The notes under the pieces were generated by a model. That model was not told the origin of the DNA, made no database searches, and saw only the letters and a list, made by a program, of their open reading frames with translations. A stretch of DNA of 64,000 nucleotides from Platanthera guangdongensis (Eukaryota > Streptophyta > Magnoliopsida > Asparagales > Orchidaceae), in NCBI GenBank assembly GCA_039583875.1, contig CM077150.1, positions 52,404,261 through 52,468,260 on the forward strand. Direction: 5' to 3'. Of the stretch, positions 23,502 through 34,264 are shown piece after piece. The translations under genes were made by a program, and so were the position numbers. The first letter of the stretch is position 1, and the number at the start of each line of letters is the position of its first letter.

Positions 23502-25442
23502 ATGGCCCAAAACAAAGATTATGCTAGCACCAGACCTCCAGTGTGCAATCTATCCAAGTTTGCACTTTGGAAGGCAAGGATTAGACTCTACATGAATTCT
23601 ATTGATGAGGACATTTTTAATTCTGTTTTGACATTCTGTCCAAGACCTCCAGAGAACACAAGCACAAATGTTGTTCTACCTCCATCAGGAACAGATGCTG
23701 ATATCAAGAAGTGGAAAGTAGCAGATGCAAAGGCTATGAATATCTTAGCCCAGACTATGTCTGATGACATCTTCCAAAAGGTAGCTGAATGTAATTCAGC
23801 AAAGGAAATCTGGGATAAGCTCTCTGAAATAGTCTCAGGATCAGCTGATGAAAGAAAGGACAGGAGATCCCATCTCATATCCCAATATGAGAATTTCAAG
23901 AAAGGAGAAGCTGAGCTAGTAGCTGAAATGTATAACAGGCTCAGTCTGATAGTCAATGAACTGAAGACTCTGGACAAAGAGATCTCATTGACTGAGCTAA
24001 ATGACAAAATCCTAATGTGCTTCCCAAGCACTTGGGACTCAAGGATCTGGCCAATCAAGGATGCCAGAAGTCTGAATGAGATTATAACAGAAGCTCTTTT
24101 GGGCAAGCTCAAGTCTTATGAGTTGCTCATTAAGAACAGAGAAGAAGAGCAGAAGGCTGCCTCACCAGTCATAAGAAAAGAAAAGACAATAGCTTTCAAA
24201 GCAACTGAAGATCAGCCTGAAGACAAAGTCACAGGCAATGATGAGCTGCTTAGTCTACTGGCTAAAAGATTTTACAAGATGGCCAGGAAGGACTTCAGGA
24301 AGAGATCATACAAAGAGCATGACAAGCCAAGGTATGATAGATCAAATAATAAAGAAATTGTTTGCTTTGGTTGCAGGAAACCGGGGCACATTGTACCTGA
24401 CTGTCTAGAGAACAAAAACAAGGACAGAAAGGACAAGAGAGAAAGAAGAAAGGATAAGGACTTCAAGAAGAGTATCAATGGCAAACCCTCCTCCAGCAAG
24501 AACAAACACACAAGGAAGGGATTTGTTGCTGAATCTTGGAGTGAAACAGAAGAAGAATCAAAAGCTTCATCCAGCTCTAGTGATGATGAAGATGATGCTG
24601 AAGAGAAGGAGTTCTGCATGATGGCAATCAATGCCTCTCAACACAATTCAGATGCAGAAGAGTCAGAGTCAGACTCAGAGACTCAACTTGAAGTGGACCA
24701 GGTAATTAGTTCTTTTGATTTCAATTCTGAGGACTTTAAGTATGATTTTAAAGCACTGTGCTTGGACTTATTAAAATCTGAGAAGGAAATTATCTCTCTC
24801 AGAAATCAATTGTCTGAACCCAGTTCCTTAAAATCAGAAAACCTCAAACTCTCTGAGGAGTTGGAGTGCTATAGGGAGCAGATAGCTTCACTGAAAAGTG
24901 AGCTGTCCGAGGCCAAAAAGCTTGAAGAATCCCTTAATGGGAGAAGCATCAAGCTAATGGACATCACAAGCACAGTGAACTCTAGATTCAATAGTACACT
25001 GGGCTTGAGTGCTTCATCCAGCCAACCTATAGTTCTAACAACCCCAATTAAGTTCATTTCTAATAAAGGGAAGGGAGTTGTAGAGGTAGCTAGGAAAAAT
25101 TCTGATCTGCCTAAGAAAACCAAGTTCCAGCAGAAATCGTCGAACGGAGCTCGACGATCGCCAAACACAGATCGACGATCTCAAGCAAAATCGTCGAACT
25201 CAGGTCGACGATCTCTAATTCTTGAACTCTGCCACAGTCGACTGTCGAACGGAGCTCGACGATCTGACCCAAGATCGTCGAACGCAGCTCCAGGATCGTC
25301 GAACAGAGATCAGAGCTTTGGAAAATCTTTCAAGGGCAAATCAAAATCCAATCCTAGGGGTCCTTCATCCCAAAGCTTTAACCCTTATACTGAATGGATA
25401 ATACCTCCAAGGAGATATCATCCTGAAGGATATAAGAGTTAA
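23502..25442 (+). CDS. Gag polyprotein of element A, intact, 646 aa
   Basis: The only uninterrupted gag in the window. Residues about 1-210 form the copia gag domain (LWKARIRLYMNSIDEDIF; later LLGKLKSYELLIKNR). The CCHC knuckle CFGCRKPGHIVPDC is at about 288-301. An acidic Ser-rich stretch follows near 345-400, then a coiled coil near 425-490 (SEKEIISLRNQL). Residues about 546-608 are a repeat of SSNGARRS or SNSGRRS type, encoded by the same inverted repeat found in the LTR. The C-terminus WIIPPRRYHPEGYKS is shared with B and C. Gag packages RNA in cytoplasmic particles. The ATG lies 118 bp after the primer site. At 646 aa it is long for copia, as in Sireviruses. Confidence 0.95.
   Translation: MAQNKDYASTRPPVCNLSKFALWKARIRLYMNSIDEDIFNSVLTFCPRPPENTSTNVVLPPSGTDADIKKWKVADAKAMNILAQTMSDDIFQKVAECNSAKEIWDKLSEIVSGSADERKDRRSHLISQYENFKKGEAELVAEMYNRLSLIVNELKTLDKEISLTELNDKILMCFPSTWDSRIWPIKDARSLNEIITEALLGKLKSYELLIKNREEEQKAASPVIRKEKTIAFKATEDQPEDKVTGNDELLSLLAKRFYKMARKDFRKRSYKEHDKPRYDRSNNKEIVCFGCRKPGHIVPDCLENKNKDRKDKRERRKDKDFKKSINGKPSSSKNKHTRKGFVAESWSETEEESKASSSSSDDEDDAEEKEFCMMAINASQHNSDAEESESDSETQLEVDQVISSFDFNSEDFKYDFKALCLDLLKSEKEIISLRNQLSEPSSLKSENLKLSEELECYREQIASLKSELSEAKKLEESLNGRSIKLMDITSTVNSRFNSTLGLSASSSQPIVLTTPIKFISNKGKGVVEVARKNSDLPKKTKFQQKSSNGARRSPNTDRRSQAKSSNSGRRSLILELCHSRLSNGARRSDPRSSNAAPGSSNRDQSFGKSFKGKSKSNPRGPSSQSFNPYTEWIIPPRRYHPEGYKS
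25137..25312. repeat. TCGTCGAAC/TCGACGATC units inside gag coding sequence (element A)
   Basis: Six or more arms such as TCGTCGAACGGAGCTCGACG and CAGATCGACGATC lie in the gag frame and encode Ser-Ser-Asn...Arg-Arg-Ser. They keep the same ATCGTCG/CGACGAT outer bases as the LTR of A. Confidence 0.92.
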
Positions 25443-25493
25443 CCAGGGATGTCTTTTATTTCTGAGTTTAAAGATTATCAACCTAGGCCCAAG

Positions 25494-25533
25494 GTAAACT
25501 GGGTCAAAAATAAGTGAATTATTTTATGTGCAG
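25494..25533 (+). promoter_or_regulatory. Candidate gag/pol +1 junction of element A (40-nt segment)
   Basis: After the gag stop the gag frame continues open from 25443 through PKVNWVKNK to TGA. Pol is in the +1 frame. Between AAG (25491-25493) and GTGAAG (from 25534) lies a 40-nt segment that begins GTAA and ends TTTTATGTGCAG. Forty is one more than a multiple of three, so skipping it would align the frames. It may be a tiny intron (unusually short for plants), ribosomal bypass or +1 frameshift. Confidence 0.45.
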
Positions 25534-28500
25534 GTGAAGACCTATCCAACTTCAAACCAGCAATGGTATTTGGATAGTGGGTGCTCAAAGTACATGACAG
25601 GAAACAAGGACAACCTCACATTCTTTAAAGCCAAGCTTGGACCCAAAGTCATATTTGGTGATTCAAACTTTGGACTGACAAAAGGATATGGTGCAGTTCA
25701 AATTGGCACAGTCACATTCAAGAAGGTAACCTATGTGGAAGGACTGAAGCACAACTTGATCAATATCAGTCAGTTATGTGATGAAGTCTACCAGGTGACT
25801 TTCAGCAAAGTCTTATGCAAGATCAAGTCAGAGGACAACACAACTGTGTTGACAGGTAAAAGGAAAGGTAACATCTACTTAGTAGATTTTCTTTCAACAG
25901 ATGTAGACATTTGCCGGTTTAATTCTGCTAGTAGACCTAATGTTTTATGGCATAAGAGACTAGGGCATATAAACCTTAGAACCATTGCTAGGCTATCCAA
26001 GGACAACCTTGTTAGAGGACTGCCTTCTGGCCCCTATAAGAAGGAAGGACTCTGTAGGGCTTGTCAATTAGGCAAGCAAACTAAAAATAGTTTCAAGTCA
26101 CTTAATAAGAGTGATTCAACTAGGATTTTGTATCTGTTACACATGGATCTGTTTGGACCCATTACAGTACAAAGCTTAGGAGGTAAATCTTACACTTTAG
26201 TGGTTGTAGATGACTTCTCAAGAGTCACATAGGTGTTCTTTCTGAGGAAGAAGTCTGATAACTTTAAGTGTTTGACAGAGTTTCTCAAATGCATATAGAC
26301 TGAGTTCAATACTCACATTACCCTGATCAGAAGTGATCGTAGGACAGAGTTTGATTCTCTTCTTATGCAAGAGTTCTGTCAGAGTGAAGGGATCAGGCAC
26401 ACTTTCTTAGCTCCTAGAACTCCTTAACAAAATGGGGTAGCTGAAAGGAAAAATAGAACCCTTATTGAATCTGCCACTACATTGTTGTCAGATGCTCACC
26501 TTCCTCTATCTTTTTGGGCAGAGGTAGTGAACACCTCCAACTATGTGCTGAACAGAAGTTTAATACATAAACTAAAGCGCAAGACTCCCTATGAATTACT
26601 CAAAGGGAAGAAACCTAAAGTAGATTACTTTAAAATTTTTGGTTATATTTGTTATATACATAATAATGACAAGAAGTATTTAGCAAAATTTCAAGCTAAA
26701 GCTAATGAAGGAGTGTTTCTGGGATACTCCATGATCAGTAAGGCTTATAGGGTATATAATAAATCATCTCTTAAAATTAAAGAATCTGTTCACATATCTT
26801 TTGATGAATCTAACATGTTTTTCAAGGAGAAGAACACTTCTACCATAGAACCTTTGGAGGTACATTCTCTTACTGAAGACTTGGACAGATTACAAATTAC
26901 TCAAAAGGATGAAAGCAGTGAAGATGAAGAAGACAATCAACACCTTGAAGAGAAACTTCTTGAAGAGCTAGTTGTTGTACCACAAGAGGAAACAATAATA
27001 CAGGTTGGTGAACAATCAACACCCCCTGTTGATTTAGTAACATCAAGAGACCATCCAATTTCCCAAGTAATTGGAGACATCTCCGCTGGTGTGCAAACTG
27101 GAAATCGGGTCAACCAAAACCTGTTGCACACTTGCTTCCTATTTCAAATTGAACCTCAATCCATTCAAGATGCAGAGCAAGATCCACACTGGATCATGGC
27201 AATGCAAGAAGAGTTGCATCAATTTGAGAGGAACAAAGTTTGGGAACTAGTACCAAAGCCTAAGGATCACTCCATTGTTGGAACAAAGTGGGTGTTCAGA
27301 AATAAATTGGATGATCAAGGAGTAATTGTAAGGAACAAGGCAAGGCTAGTTGCTCAAGGGTACTCTCAGGAAGAAGGCATAGATTATGAACAGACTTTTG
27401 CACCAGTTGCAAGGTTGGAGGCTATTAGAATCTTCTTAGCATATGCAGCACATAAAGGTTTCAAGGTATATCATATGGATGCAAAGAGTGCATTTCTAAA
27501 TGGAGACAACAAATAAGAAGTCTATGTCAGACAACCTCCAGGTTTTATCTCTTCAACCCATCCTGATTATGTTTTTAAATTAACAAAACATTATATGGTC
27601 TCAAGCAAGCTCCTAGAGCATGGTATGAGACCCTAGCATGCTTTCTCCTGAAAAATGAATTTATAAGGGGTAGAGTAGACCAAACTCTTTTCATTAGAAC
27701 CTATAAGTCCCATACCCTACTAGTACAGATTTATGTAGATGATATTATTTTTGGTTCTACTGATTCAAATTTGTGCATAAGGTTCTCCAACCTAATGCAT
27801 TCCAAATTTGAAATGAGTAGCATGGGTGAGCTATCCTTCTTTCTAGGATTGCAAGTCAAACAACATGCTGAAGGCATCTTTATTTCTCAAACCAAGTATG
27901 CAAATGAATTGGTTAAGAAATTTGGTATGTCTGAAGCATCTTGTATGAAAACACCTATGCCTACTAATGCTGTATTGGATGCTGATGAACATGGGAAACC
28001 TGTTGATCAGACAATATATAGAGCAATGATTGGCTCTTTACTATACCTTACAGCTAGTAGACCTGACATAATGTTTGCTACATGCATATGTGCTAGATTC
28101 CAAGTGAGCCCTAGAGAGTCACACCTGACATTAGTTAAAAGGATTCTCAGGTATGTTAAAAGTTGTCCAAATCTAGGTCTCTGGTATCCAAAAGATTCAG
28201 CATTTGACTTAACTGGATTTTCTGATGCTGATTATGCTGGATGCAGAATTGACAGGAAAAGCACCAGTGGAACTTGTCAGTTTCTTGGTGACAGACTTGT
28301 CTCTTCGTTTTGCAAGAAACAAACATCTGTGTCAACTTCAACTACTGAAGCTGAATATATGGCTGCAGGTAGTTGTTGTTCACAAATCTTGTGGATTCAA
28401 AACCAACTCCTAGACTATGGCTACAACTTAGAGAAGTCTAAAATCTTTTGTGATAATACCAGTGCTATTTCTATAGCTCAAAATCCAGTCCTCCATAGTA

Positions 28501-28685
28501 GGACAAAACACATAGAAATTAGGCATCACTTCTTAAGGGATAATGTTGAGAAGAATAAAATTGAACTTCAATATATCCCAACTGATTTGCAAAGGGGAGA
28601 TATTTTCACCAAACCCTTGGATGAAAAGAAACACACCTTCTTCCTATATCAGTTAGGAATGTTAGATGGAGGAAGTCAAAAATAA
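25534..28685 (+). pseudogene. Pol of element A (protease, integrase, RT, RNase H), broken
   Basis: Order: protease with WYLDSGCSKYMTGN (near 25565); GAG-pre-integrase and HHCC zinc finger (RLGHINLRT, CRACQLGK); integrase core (HMDLFGPI, LVVVDDFS); RT from about 27180 ([23 protein letters not shown]); YVDD box at 27732-27743; RNase H from about 28190 (DADYAGC, RKSTSGTCQFLG, TEAEYMAAGSC). Disruptions are TAG for a conserved Trp at 26230, TAG at about 26297 and TAA at about 26426 for Gln codons, TAA at 27514, and a one-base loss near 27580. The last part (open to 28685) covers late RT and RNase H. It could not yield a full enzyme set without help in trans. Confidence 0.92.
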
Positions 28686-28774
28686 GTTCCAAGACTTTGA
28701 AACTCTAAAAATTACCAAGACTAGGCAAACATCTTGATTTTTCTAGTGTCTAGAGTGTTTCTGGTCTCTGAACT

Positions 28775-29050
28775 GTGCTCGATGATTTTCCCCCTGATCG
28801 TCGAACGGAGATCGACGCTTTCCGAAATCGTCGACCGGAGTTCAGCGCTTCTCAGATAGTGTTCAACTATCTCTCCAGGTCAACGATCGTCGAACGGCGC
28901 TCGACGATTTTGTTTTCTGAACTATCGTCGAACGGAGTTCGATGCTCTACAATATCGTCGAACGGAGATCGACGATATTGAAGACCCTTCAGATTCCTTT
29001 AGAAGCCCCGATCGTCGAACTGAGTTCAACGATCTTTCCTTTTCTACGTC
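28775..29050. repeat. Third TCGTCGA/TCGACGA cluster, pol/ORF3 spacer (element A)
   Basis: About ten arms such as GATCGTCGAACGGAGATCGA and ATCGTCGAACGGAG. As in the LTR and gag of this element the outer bases are ATCGTCG/CGACGAT. The rest of the 28686-29180 spacer is unremarkable apart from a pyrimidine-rich tract before ORF3. Confidence 0.92.
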
Positions 29051-29160
29051 GAACCCTAATATAAAATTCATTTTTCGGCCGTCGTTCTCCTTTTGCGCTT
29101 TCAATCTCTCTGCAAACTTTCTCTTTCCCTCCAAACATCTCTACACTTGTCATTTGGTTG

Positions 29161-29180
29161 TTTATTGTTTGCAGGAAACC
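29161..29180 (+). promoter_or_regulatory. Candidate 3' splice site before ORF3 (element A)
   Basis: TTTATTGTTTGCAG/G followed six bases later by the ORF3 ATG. The same T-rich tract plus TTGCAG/G stands 8-9 nt before the ORF3 ATG in elements B and C. It suggests a spliced subgenomic mRNA; no donor was assigned. Confidence 0.5.
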
Positions 29181-32100
29181 ATGGCCGTCTCTGTCGCCGT
29201 TCTGGCCGCCATGAAATTCGATGCAGGTTTCGATATTGACATGGATTCTTTCAGCACCAGTGATCAGGTTTTTCAAGACATTCTAGAACTGTTCAAGGAT
29301 CAAAAGCTTGTTGTTATTATGACTACCAGAATAAAACTGCCTGCTAATGAAATTAAGGAGTGGGTGTATACTGCCCACAACCAGGACCAAAATACAATTG
29401 TTAGATCAATTTCTGGAACTCAGGTACCTTTTACACCTGCTATTTTGACAGAGGTTTTTCAATTAAATTTTGGAAGAGATTCTGTTGAAATGTTTGGAGA
29501 AGAATTTACTACCATGCTTGATAGAATGGGTCATTCTGATGCAAACCCTAGCAAGCTGCTGCAAAAGAACTTAGCTGTTGAATACAGATTTTTAGCTGAT
29601 GTAGTGGGAAAAGTTATGTTGGCCAAACATTCAGCCCATGATACCATCTCTAGGTATCAGCTGTGTTTGATGGGTGCTTTAGTGGATAAGAAACAGTTAA
29701 ACTGGGGAGAGATCTTCTTTGATCTTATTAAGAAGAAGATCAATAAGAATTTTGTGAATTTTGGAAGGATTCTAGGGTTGTTTCTCCAAAATAGATGCCC
29801 TGTCCTACTTGTATCAACTGGGATGCACATCAATGCCTCTAAGAGGCTCTCCTGTGCCCTCTTTGGCAAGTGGGACAGACAGATAGTGAAGCCTAGCAGG
29901 CCCTCTATAGCTGCAACTTCAGGCACAAGGACTGTAACAGTCTCTTTCCCTCAAGTCTCTGCCCCTGCAGAAGACTTGCCTGCTGCTTCTCCTCCTCCTC
30001 CTCTTATTTCATCTCCACCAGTCACCTCCACCATTCAAATTTCATCCAGCATCATTATTTCCAGCCCATCTCCTACATCAATTCCATCTCCAATCCCTAC
30101 TCTCACAGAAGAACCATTCCACCCTCTACATCACTACCCTCAACCAGATCTTGACACAACATCTCACCTTCCATAATTCAATCTTCTAGATGATTCCTTC
30201 ATGGATGATTCACCTTCATCCCCTCCAAATCTACCCTCTTCATCCACATCATATCAACAGCTTCTGCAAGACATCATTGCTCAACCCTCCTTAACACCTT
30301 CTATCTCCATACCATTATCTTCCATTTCCACAATCCCCACACCTCAACCTTCCTTTCCCCCATACACCAGTCTCTCCACCAACATCACCAGTTGCTCTAC
30401 CATCCCTCTCTACCTCTGCTCAAGTCCCTACTGAGCGTGTAGATATTCCAGCCTTAGCTGACAGACAATATGAGCTGATAACTCCCAGGCTCTCCCTTCC
30501 TTGGCTCCCCTCTTCAAGTCAGTTGCAGACCTATCTGCCAGGCTATCCTCCCTCTTTCCTCCTCAGGCAATCCCTTCCTTTGGGTGCCTTGATCCAGCTA
30601 TCTCTGAATCTAGGCAGGGGGAGATGCCTCATGAAGATGTAAGATTGTCTGCTGCTACCAGTTCTTCAACTCTAGCTCAAGCTTTAACACCTCCACAAGT
30701 TGCTGTTTTCCCAATGGATCTCAGATCTTTATTATCAGCTTTTGATTCAGTTTATTTCAGCTGTCTCCCAGTAAGCACTGCAGTCCAGCCATCTGAAGAT
30801 CTATCTAAGGACATTGTGCCCTTCTCAAGCTGTGATACCAGCTTAATTAGCTCATATATAAATTCCCTATATACTGCTGAGCCTTCTGTTTCCATTGATC
30901 TTACTGTTGCTACTCCTGCTGACAATAATGTTGCTGTTTCTGTTGCTGCTGCTGATATTGTTGATATTGCTAACAATTCTGATGATTTAATCTATAAGGA
31001 TATACATATGACAGAGACTTTGAGCCTGCTGTCACTACTAATGTTGCCCCTGCTGATGTGTTTGTATCTGAAAATGTTATCTCTGAATCTACTGCTACTG
31101 TATCTTCTAAAAGTGTTGCTCATGAAAGTTCTGTATCTGTTGTTACTACTGCTGCTGCTACAACTTCTGCCAGTACTATTTCAGCTTCTACTGCTACTGT
31201 TACAACTGCTGTCACCACTGCCTCATCTGCTCCAACCCAACAACAGAAAGATTATCTGAAAAGGATTGATGCTTTATATGATGAGCAAAGCTCTGAAAGT
31301 GATGAATATAGGACTGATTCTGATGATTCCTGAGCCACTATTGCAAGAAAAAGAAAAGCAAGAAGCAAGGCAATGAAAAGAGTTCCACCAGCTAAAGTAA
31401 AAGATACCAATGATATTCCTTACTACATTCTTCATGACTGCCCTATAACTGAACACTGGATGCAATATTCCAAGAATCAACTAAAGGTTATGAAGAAGAA
31501 AAGGAAATATGAGAAAGGTTCCTCTCAGTTCCATCATCCTCCTCCACCTCCTCCTCTTGATGCAGGTGCAGGTGGTAGCTCTGCTGTTCACCCTTCTGCT
31601 AGAAGTCAAACCCCCTATCAGCCTCATGGTAGATCTCAATATAGGGGAAGCCAATCCAGAGGCTCTCAATCTAGGAGAGGAAATTATAGAGGAAACTAAA
31701 GAGAACTTCAAGTCTATTCAAAAGGTTACTCCAGGAAGCATCCTTACTCAAGGGAAGGACAAGCTTCATCTGACACTACTTCAGGTCTTTTTCCCTACAA
31801 ACTGAAAGAATTAGTCTCATCCAGAGCTCCTCCAGATAACCCTTCCAATAGATATGAGCCTCCAGTGCCTTTTGAGGATCCAGAGAATAATCCTACAGCC
31901 TGGACAGCAAGAATGAAGGAATTAGCTGCCTTGGATCTGATTAAGAAAGCCAGAGAGTAAGGCAAGGACACCTCCAGCATTTCTACTATGTCTAATCAAA
32001 GAAAGAAGGAACTTGAAAGATATGCCTCCAACAAGTTTTTTGATTCTGAAAGATACATGGAGCTGCACCCTGAAGATGTAGTACCAAGGCCTAAACAACA

Positions 32101-32197
32101 AACATCTCTAGGTGCAGCTGATGACAAAAGATCAAAGAAGGAAGCTCTTAATCCAAATAGAGAAATTAAACTTATAAAGAGCAAGGAGAAAGAATAA
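29181..32197 (+). pseudogene. Third ORF of element A (env position; plant transposon-associated protein), broken
   Basis: The ATG at 29181 follows the TTTGCAG site. Residues 1 to about 235 form a domain shared with B and C (AAMKFDAGFDID, IKEWVYT, LTEVFQLN, HINASKRLSCALFGKW), resembling the domain annotated in plants as putative plant transposon protein. A Pro/Ser/Thr-rich linker ends in TAA at 30174. Later segments in other frames keep the RQGEM motif (about 30612), an acidic region, a YYIL motif (about 31420), a basic Arg/Ser-rich part and a C-terminal block ending in Lys-rich sequence at 32197. I see no signal peptide or membrane helix, so envelope function is not supported. Function unknown. 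Confidence 0.8.
30615..30626 (+). promoter_or_regulatory. Internal purine tract CAGGGGGAGATG in ORF3 (element A)
   Basis: Resembles the terminal purine tract (AGGGGGAGATTG) and recurs at 45505-45516 in B and 57768-57780 in C. It also encodes the conserved peptide QGEM, so conservation may be due to coding. It could act as a second plus-strand primer site. Confidence 0.4.
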
Positions 32198-32345
32198 CTC
32201 TGTAAGGTGACAATATTTGCTGTTTTGTGATCTATCTGAGTTATATCTATGATTCTGCAATGCTTTGCTTATTGTATTTCTGTATTGTTGCTTTGTATGT
32301 TGCTTTTATTTTTCTCAAATGTCTGTAAATAGTAATCCTAACCCA

Positions 32346-32358
32346 AATAGGGGGAGAT
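32346..32358 (+). other. Polypurine tract of element A
   Basis: AATAGGGGGAGAT immediately before the 3' LTR. The surrounding ACCCAAATAGGGGGAGATTG is nearly the same in B and C. Confidence 0.88.
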
Positions 32359-33989
32359 TGTTGGAACACCCTATTACTAATTTGGGTCAGGATCACTATG
32401 TCTCTTAGGAACCTGTTTTTGACCTCATTGTATAGATCTAAAGGTCAATTAGAATTGAGTCTAAGGGTTAGTAGTTAGGTTTGGAAGCTGCCCTCAAGAC
32501 CAAGGTTTTTCAGTTTAGAGACTAATTCATTTCGTCGAGCTCAGTACGATGAATCGTCGAACTCCAATCGACGATCGTTGAGCTCACTTCGACGGATCGT
32601 CGAACTCCATTCGACGATCGCTGAGCTCAACTTCAACAAATCATCGAACTCCATTCGATGATCTTTGAGCTCAGTTCGACGATCTTGACTCCAGTTTGTT
32701 CTGCTATCTCTGAGCTCAGTTTGACGATAGTTGAGCTCAGATCGACGATCTCTGTTTCTATATAAGTCCAAATCGCTGAGCTCAGTTCGACGATAGTAGA
32801 GCCCAGTTCAACGTTTTTCTGAAGAGTTCAACGACTTTCAAGATTCAAATTCAGAACAGTTAAGGAGTTATTCTCAGTAATTAATTCAGAAGATTTTGTA
32901 GTCGTTTTCATTTATTCTGGAGCAAGTTTCAAGGAATTATCAAGGAATGTTTTCATTGGACTTTCCCCCAGAAAACAAAAGCAATTAAGGAAGTCATTTA
33001 ATGACAGGCCAACGGCTATCTTGACAATGGACAATTTCTATTCAGATAGAAGAAATAAAATACAAACTTCTTCAACTTCTGTAACATCAATCTAGTAGAG
33101 AACTCTGAGAAAAAAACAAGAGAAGAACAAGAGAGAGACACACATTCTGCAATATTCATTCTCTACAAATCTTCTTCTGCAACAACTCTCACAACCACAA
33201 CCAACAAGAGAAAGAAAAAGAGTTGCAGACATTCTCTGTCTCAAAGAATTCATATAAGAACACCATCACTAAAAGAGATCAACCATCTGAAATCTTCAGA
33301 TCTCTTTTGATTCAAGTGTTCAAGGCCATCAATATTCAAGACTCTAGACACCACACATTTCAGTTGTTGCTGAAATCATCATTTGCTGGAGATCAATTTC
33401 TGAAGACCTATCACCCTACTGCAAAGCTTCATTTCCTGAACAACTACAGATCTCAGGGGGAGCTTTGACAACATCAATATCCATATAGTCTTCTCAGCTA
33501 CTTTGAGAAAGAGAAGTCTTCCATCACTCTCTCATCCCCACCTCTATAAAGGGTTTTTCAAACTCCCTTCAAAAGTTTGTGTGTGGTTTTTGAGCACCTT
33601 ATCAAAAGCTCATTGGTGGCAAGACACCTGATCAAAAAATCTGGTTTGGTTTTTAAGCACCTTATCAAAAGCTCATTGGTGCCCAGGACACCTGATCAAC
33701 TCATCTTGCAGTGGATTCCTACCTAGGGTGGTAAAAGAGTGGATGTACCCAAGTTTAGGGGAACCACTATAGCTCCTTGTGTCTTCTGGTTGCTTGTGTT
33801 TCTTTTGTTTCTGGTTGTGGCTTGTGTTTAGTTTCTTTTGTAGTTTGTGATTATTCTGTGCTTAGATTTACTATTTGCTTCCATGTTCACATTAGAATAC
33901 AACAACTGTTGTAAAAGTTTTAATAAAGCATCATACTCTATTCACCCCCCCCCCCCTCTAGAGTATATCAGATTTAACTCACACTTTCA
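32359..33989 (+). mobile_element. 3' LTR of element A (1631 bp)
   Basis: Same layout as the 5' LTR, with scattered substitutions and a longer C-tract (about 13 instead of 7). Palindrome array at 32533-32815; hairpin arms at 33933-33940 and 33959-33966; conserved block at 33736-33772. It ends at TTTCA, followed by the target duplication GGTTG. Confidence 0.93.
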
Positions 33990-34264
33990 GGTTGACTTTA
34001 GTCAATTAGGGTCAAAGGGTTGACCTAATGACATGCCTTAGGGTCCACTTAGATTATTTTAGGGTTAGGGCAATGTGGTGGGGGTCATGGTGTGGCTAGG
34101 GTTCATATTTAGGCTAGTTTGACCTAGTTTGACCTGGCCCTATAGTGGGCCCCACATGGCTACAACCCACTACCTAGGGTCAAACCTAGCTATTTTCCCT
34201 CACACCTACCCCATGCCTAACCCAATTTAAGTTAAGGGGTCTAGAAGTAACATTGGATGTTACA
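33990..34264 (-). mobile_element. 5' LTR copy of gypsy element I, right part
   Basis: Continues the LTR interrupted at 21744 and matches about 11686-11959. It ends (LTR start in its own sense) at GGATGTTACA, after which gypsy D coding sequence begins at once. No convincing target duplication with the left edge at 10593 was found (gctca against agcac). Confidence 0.8.

Larger units (their letters stand above)
21745..33989 (+). mobile_element. Complete Sirevirus-like copia retrotransposon A (12.2 kb)
   Basis: Two LTRs (21745-23370 and 32359-33989), both TGTTGGAACACC...CACACTTTCA, flanked by a perfect target duplication GGTTG (21740-21744 and 33990-33994). Inside are the primer site, an intact gag, a broken pol, a palindrome-rich spacer, a broken third ORF and a purine tract. 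The LTR pair looks about 98% alike over the stretches I compared, so it is probably the youngest of the three large copia elements here. It lies in an LTR of gypsy element I. Confidence 0.95.

Noticed and set aside
23588..25168. Long minus-strand frames of 99-174 codons opposite gag of element A
   Set aside because: Antisense shadows of the intact gag; equivalent shadows occur opposite gag of B and C.
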